A stretch of 6,656 nt of DNA from Phycisphaerae bacterium (GTDB lineage: Bacteria > Planctomycetota > Phycisphaerae > Sedimentisphaerales > Anaerohalosphaeraceae): positions 1-6,656 of the forward strand of contig SKKI01000166.1 in the NCBI GenBank assembly GCA_007121565.1, in the 5' to 3' direction. Positions 4,785 through 6,656 of this stretch are shown one piece after another. The position numbers and the translations under genes are program-made. Numbering within the stretch: position 1 is the first letter of the stretch; every line of letters starts with the position of its first letter. Under the pieces are notes generated by a model, which saw only the letters and a program-made list of their open reading frames with translations, searched no databases and was not told the origin of the DNA.

Positions 4785-6656
4785 TTATACATCAAACATC
4801 AAATCATCCGTTTTATCGGCAATTTTGCCCGCGGCAACCGACAAAAACCGCTCTGCCGGCACTGTGCGGGTACTTTGGCACTGGCGGAAGCGTACATTCA
4901 CCAGGCCGTCAGCGGCTTCTTTGGGGCCGACAACGAGCATATACGGCACGCGGTCGCCGTGAGCGCGGGCGATCTTGGCACCGATTTTGTCGCCGCTGGT
5001 ATCGGCCGACACCCGCAGCTCGGCAGCCCTGCACCGGGCCAGCAGCGCCGCGGCGTAATCGTTGCTCTTTTCGCTGATGGTCAAAATCCGCACCTGCTCG
5101 GGCGCCAGCCACAGCGGGAAGTTGCCCGCGTAATGCTCGATCAAAATGCCCATAAACCGCTCCAGCGAGCCGAGAATCGCCCGATGGATCATCACCGGCG
5201 TTTTCTCGGTGTTGTCGGCAGCGGTATATTTCAAATCAAAACGCTCGGGCATCGAAAAGTCAAGCTGAATTGTGCCCAATTGCCACGAACGGCCCAAACA
5301 ATCTTTGATATGAAAATCGATCTTCGGCCCGTAAAACGCCCCGTCGCCTTCATTGATCTGGTAGTCCAGGCCCTTGTGGTTCAGGGCGCCGGCCAGGGCG
5401 GCGGTGGCGGTTTCCCAAATCTCATCCGAGCCGATCCGTTTTTCCGGTTTTGTCGAAAGCTCGATGCGGTAATCGGCAAACCCGAAGGCCGCGTATATCT
5501 CCTCGACCAGGTTGATCACGCCGACGATTTCCGGCTCAATCTGTTCGGGCAGACAGTAAATATGGGCGTCGTCCTGGGTGAACTGCCGCACGCGCACCAG
5601 CCCGTGCATCTGGCCGCTGGCCTCGTAGCGATGCACCAGGCCCAGCTCGGCCATGCGAATCGGGAATTCCTTGTACGAATGTTTGGTGGCGTTATACACC
5701 AGCAGCCCGCCGGGGCAATTCATCGGCTTGACCGCGTAGTTGACCTCATCGACGGTGGTGAAGTACATATTTTCTTTGTAGTTGTCCCAGTGGCCGCTGC
5801 GATGCCAGAGCGACTCGTTGAGGATGATCGGTGTTTTGATCTCCATGTAGCCGTAGCGGCGATGCACCTGACGCCAGAAGTCGATGATCGCGTTCCAGAC
5901 GACCATTCCGTTGGGGTGCAGGAAGGCAAAGCCGGGGCCTGCGTCGTGAAAGCTGAACAGGTCCATCTGTTTGCCGATGAGGCGATGGTCGCGTTTTTTG
6001 GCTTCTTCGAGACGGTGCAGGTGCTCGGCCAGTTCCTTTTTGTTCCGCCAGCAGGTGCCATAGACACGCTGGAGCATTTTTTGTGAGGCGTCGCCGTGCC
6101 AGTACGCCCCGGCCACGCTCATGACCTTGAACGCCTTGGGGTCGATGCTGCCGGTGCGGGGGATGTGCGGGCCGCGGCACAGGTCTTCAAAGCCGTTTTG
6201 GCCGTGGCGGTAAAAGCTGATCGTCTCGCTGTCGGCGCGGCGGATGTTGTCCTGTTTGTAGGGATCGGCAGCCATCCTGTCCAGCGCCATATCGCGGCTC
6301 ATCTCGACGCGGACAAACGGCTCGTCGGCGGCGATGATGTCGCGCATCTTTTGCTCGATGCGGTCGAAGTCTTCGGGGCGAATCGGGGTATCCAGATCGA
6401 TGTCGTAATAGAAGCCGTCCTCGACCACCGGTCCGTAAACCAGTTTGGCCTCCGGCCAGAGCGCACAGATCGCCTCGGCCATAATATGGGCGCAGCTATG
6501 GCGGAGAATCTCCAGCCCTTTGTCGTCTTTGGCCGTGATGACCACCAGCTTGGCGTGGTTATAAACAGGCGCAGACAAGTCCACAAGCCGACCGTCCAGC
6601 TCCGCGCACACCGCCGCCCGTGCCAGCCCGGCCCCGATCTGACGCACAAAATCCAG
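4785..6656 (-). CDS. thrS: Threonyl-tRNA synthetase, 5' end cut by the window edge
   Basis: Class II synthetase that charges tRNA-Thr and edits Ser-tRNA-Thr. 623 residues are visible. The frame runs open to the last base, and compared with the usual length of about 640 roughly 20 N-terminal residues of the TGS domain are missing, so the GTG at 6645-6647 is not the start. Numbering from that codon: end of TGS to about 40; editing domain with the H50-S-C-A-H54 motif and C157-R-G-P-H161; catalytic core from about 225 with the zinc ligands C311 (in M-N-C-P-G), H362 (in D-D-A-H-I) and H488 (in V-M-I-H-R-A); motif 2 around H339-R-Y-E; motif 3 in L-G-S-L-E-R-F; and the anticodon-binding domain from about 510 (P-L-W-L-A-P-E-Q-V). 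All editing, zinc and catalytic residues expected of the family are present. It is the first visible gene of the operon. infC follows after 53 bases. Any promoter or T-box lies outside the window. Confidence 0.97.
   Translation of the reverse strand: MDFVRQIGAGLARAAVCAELDGRLVDLSAPVYNHAKLVVITAKDDKGLEILRHSCAHIMAEAICALWPEAKLVYGPVVEDGFYYDIDLDTPIRPEDFDRIEQKMRDIIAADEPFVRVEMSRDMALDRMAADPYKQDNIRRADSETISFYRHGQNGFEDLCRGPHIPRTGSIDPKAFKVMSVAGAYWHGDASQKMLQRVYGTCWRNKKELAEHLHRLEEAKKRDHRLIGKQMDLFSFHDAGPGFAFLHPNGMVVWNAIIDFWRQVHRRYGYMEIKTPIILNESLWHRSGHWDNYKENMYFTTVDEVNYAVKPMNCPGGLLVYNATKHSYKEFPIRMAELGLVHRYEASGQMHGLVRVRQFTQDDAHIYCLPEQIEPEIVGVINLVEEIYAAFGFADYRIELSTKPEKRIGSDEIWETATAALAGALNHKGLDYQINEGDGAFYGPKIDFHIKDCLGRSWQLGTIQLDFSMPERFDLKYTAADNTEKTPVMIHRAILGSLERFMGILIEHYAGNFPLWLAPEQVRILTISEKSNDYAAALLARCRAAELRVSADTSGDKIGAKIARAHGDRVPYMLVVGPKEAADGLVNVRFRQCQSTRTVPAERFLSVAAGKIADKTDDLMFDV

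Noticed and set aside
4875..6086. A 403-codon open frame on the plus strand opposite thrS
   Set aside because: It lies wholly inside thrS, which is intact with its editing, zinc and catalytic residues. No promoter or ribosome-binding site supports the antisense frame.

Overview
The window carries seven genes, all on the minus strand, and reads from right to left as a conserved translation operon followed by a separate two-gene unit. From 6656 down to 2313 the order is thrS (cut by the window edge), infC, rpmI, rplT, pheS: threonyl-tRNA synthetase, initiation factor IF3, ribosomal proteins L35 and L20, and the alpha subunit of phenylalanyl-tRNA synthetase. A rho-independent terminator (2282-2311) begins one base after the pheS stop codon. 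A consensus sigma-70-type promoter (TTGACA, 17 bases, TATAAT; 2240-2268) then drives a phosphohexomutase (phosphomannomutase/phosphoglucomutase type) and a VanZ-family membrane protein.

The organism is a bacterium with GC-rich coding sequence, housekeeping-type promoters and Shine-Dalgarno sites. Gene content alone does not fix the phylum. A two-hairpin palindrome at 4030-4078 resembles dispersed palindromes that I recall from planctomycete (Phycisphaerae-like) genomes, so that group is my best guess. It is a guess from memory, not a demonstrated assignment.

The points that differ from a routine copy of this operon are these. (1) infC most probably starts at an AUU codon (4729-4731) behind a well-spaced AAAGGTG, as in the autoregulated infC genes of E. 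coli and B. subtilis. (2) The 226-base infC-rpmI gap holds an internal promoter and, in the predicted leader of rpmI, a 49-base perfect double palindrome that can fold into a three-way junction. (3) pheS is closed by a terminator and the next gene is not pheT, so the beta subunit must be encoded elsewhere. (4) A second GC-rich stem-loop lies between rpmI and rplT, where an L20-type control site could act. (5) The VanZ-like protein looks internally duplicated, with the second copy lacking the conserved acidic motif.

The long plus-strand reading frames opposite thrS, pheS and the mutase are shadows of the real genes. No mobile element, tRNA, rRNA or CRISPR array is visible, and no stretch over 300 bases lacks a gene. 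I see no clearly new multi-gene system. The best leads are the leader of rpmI and the separation of pheS from pheT.
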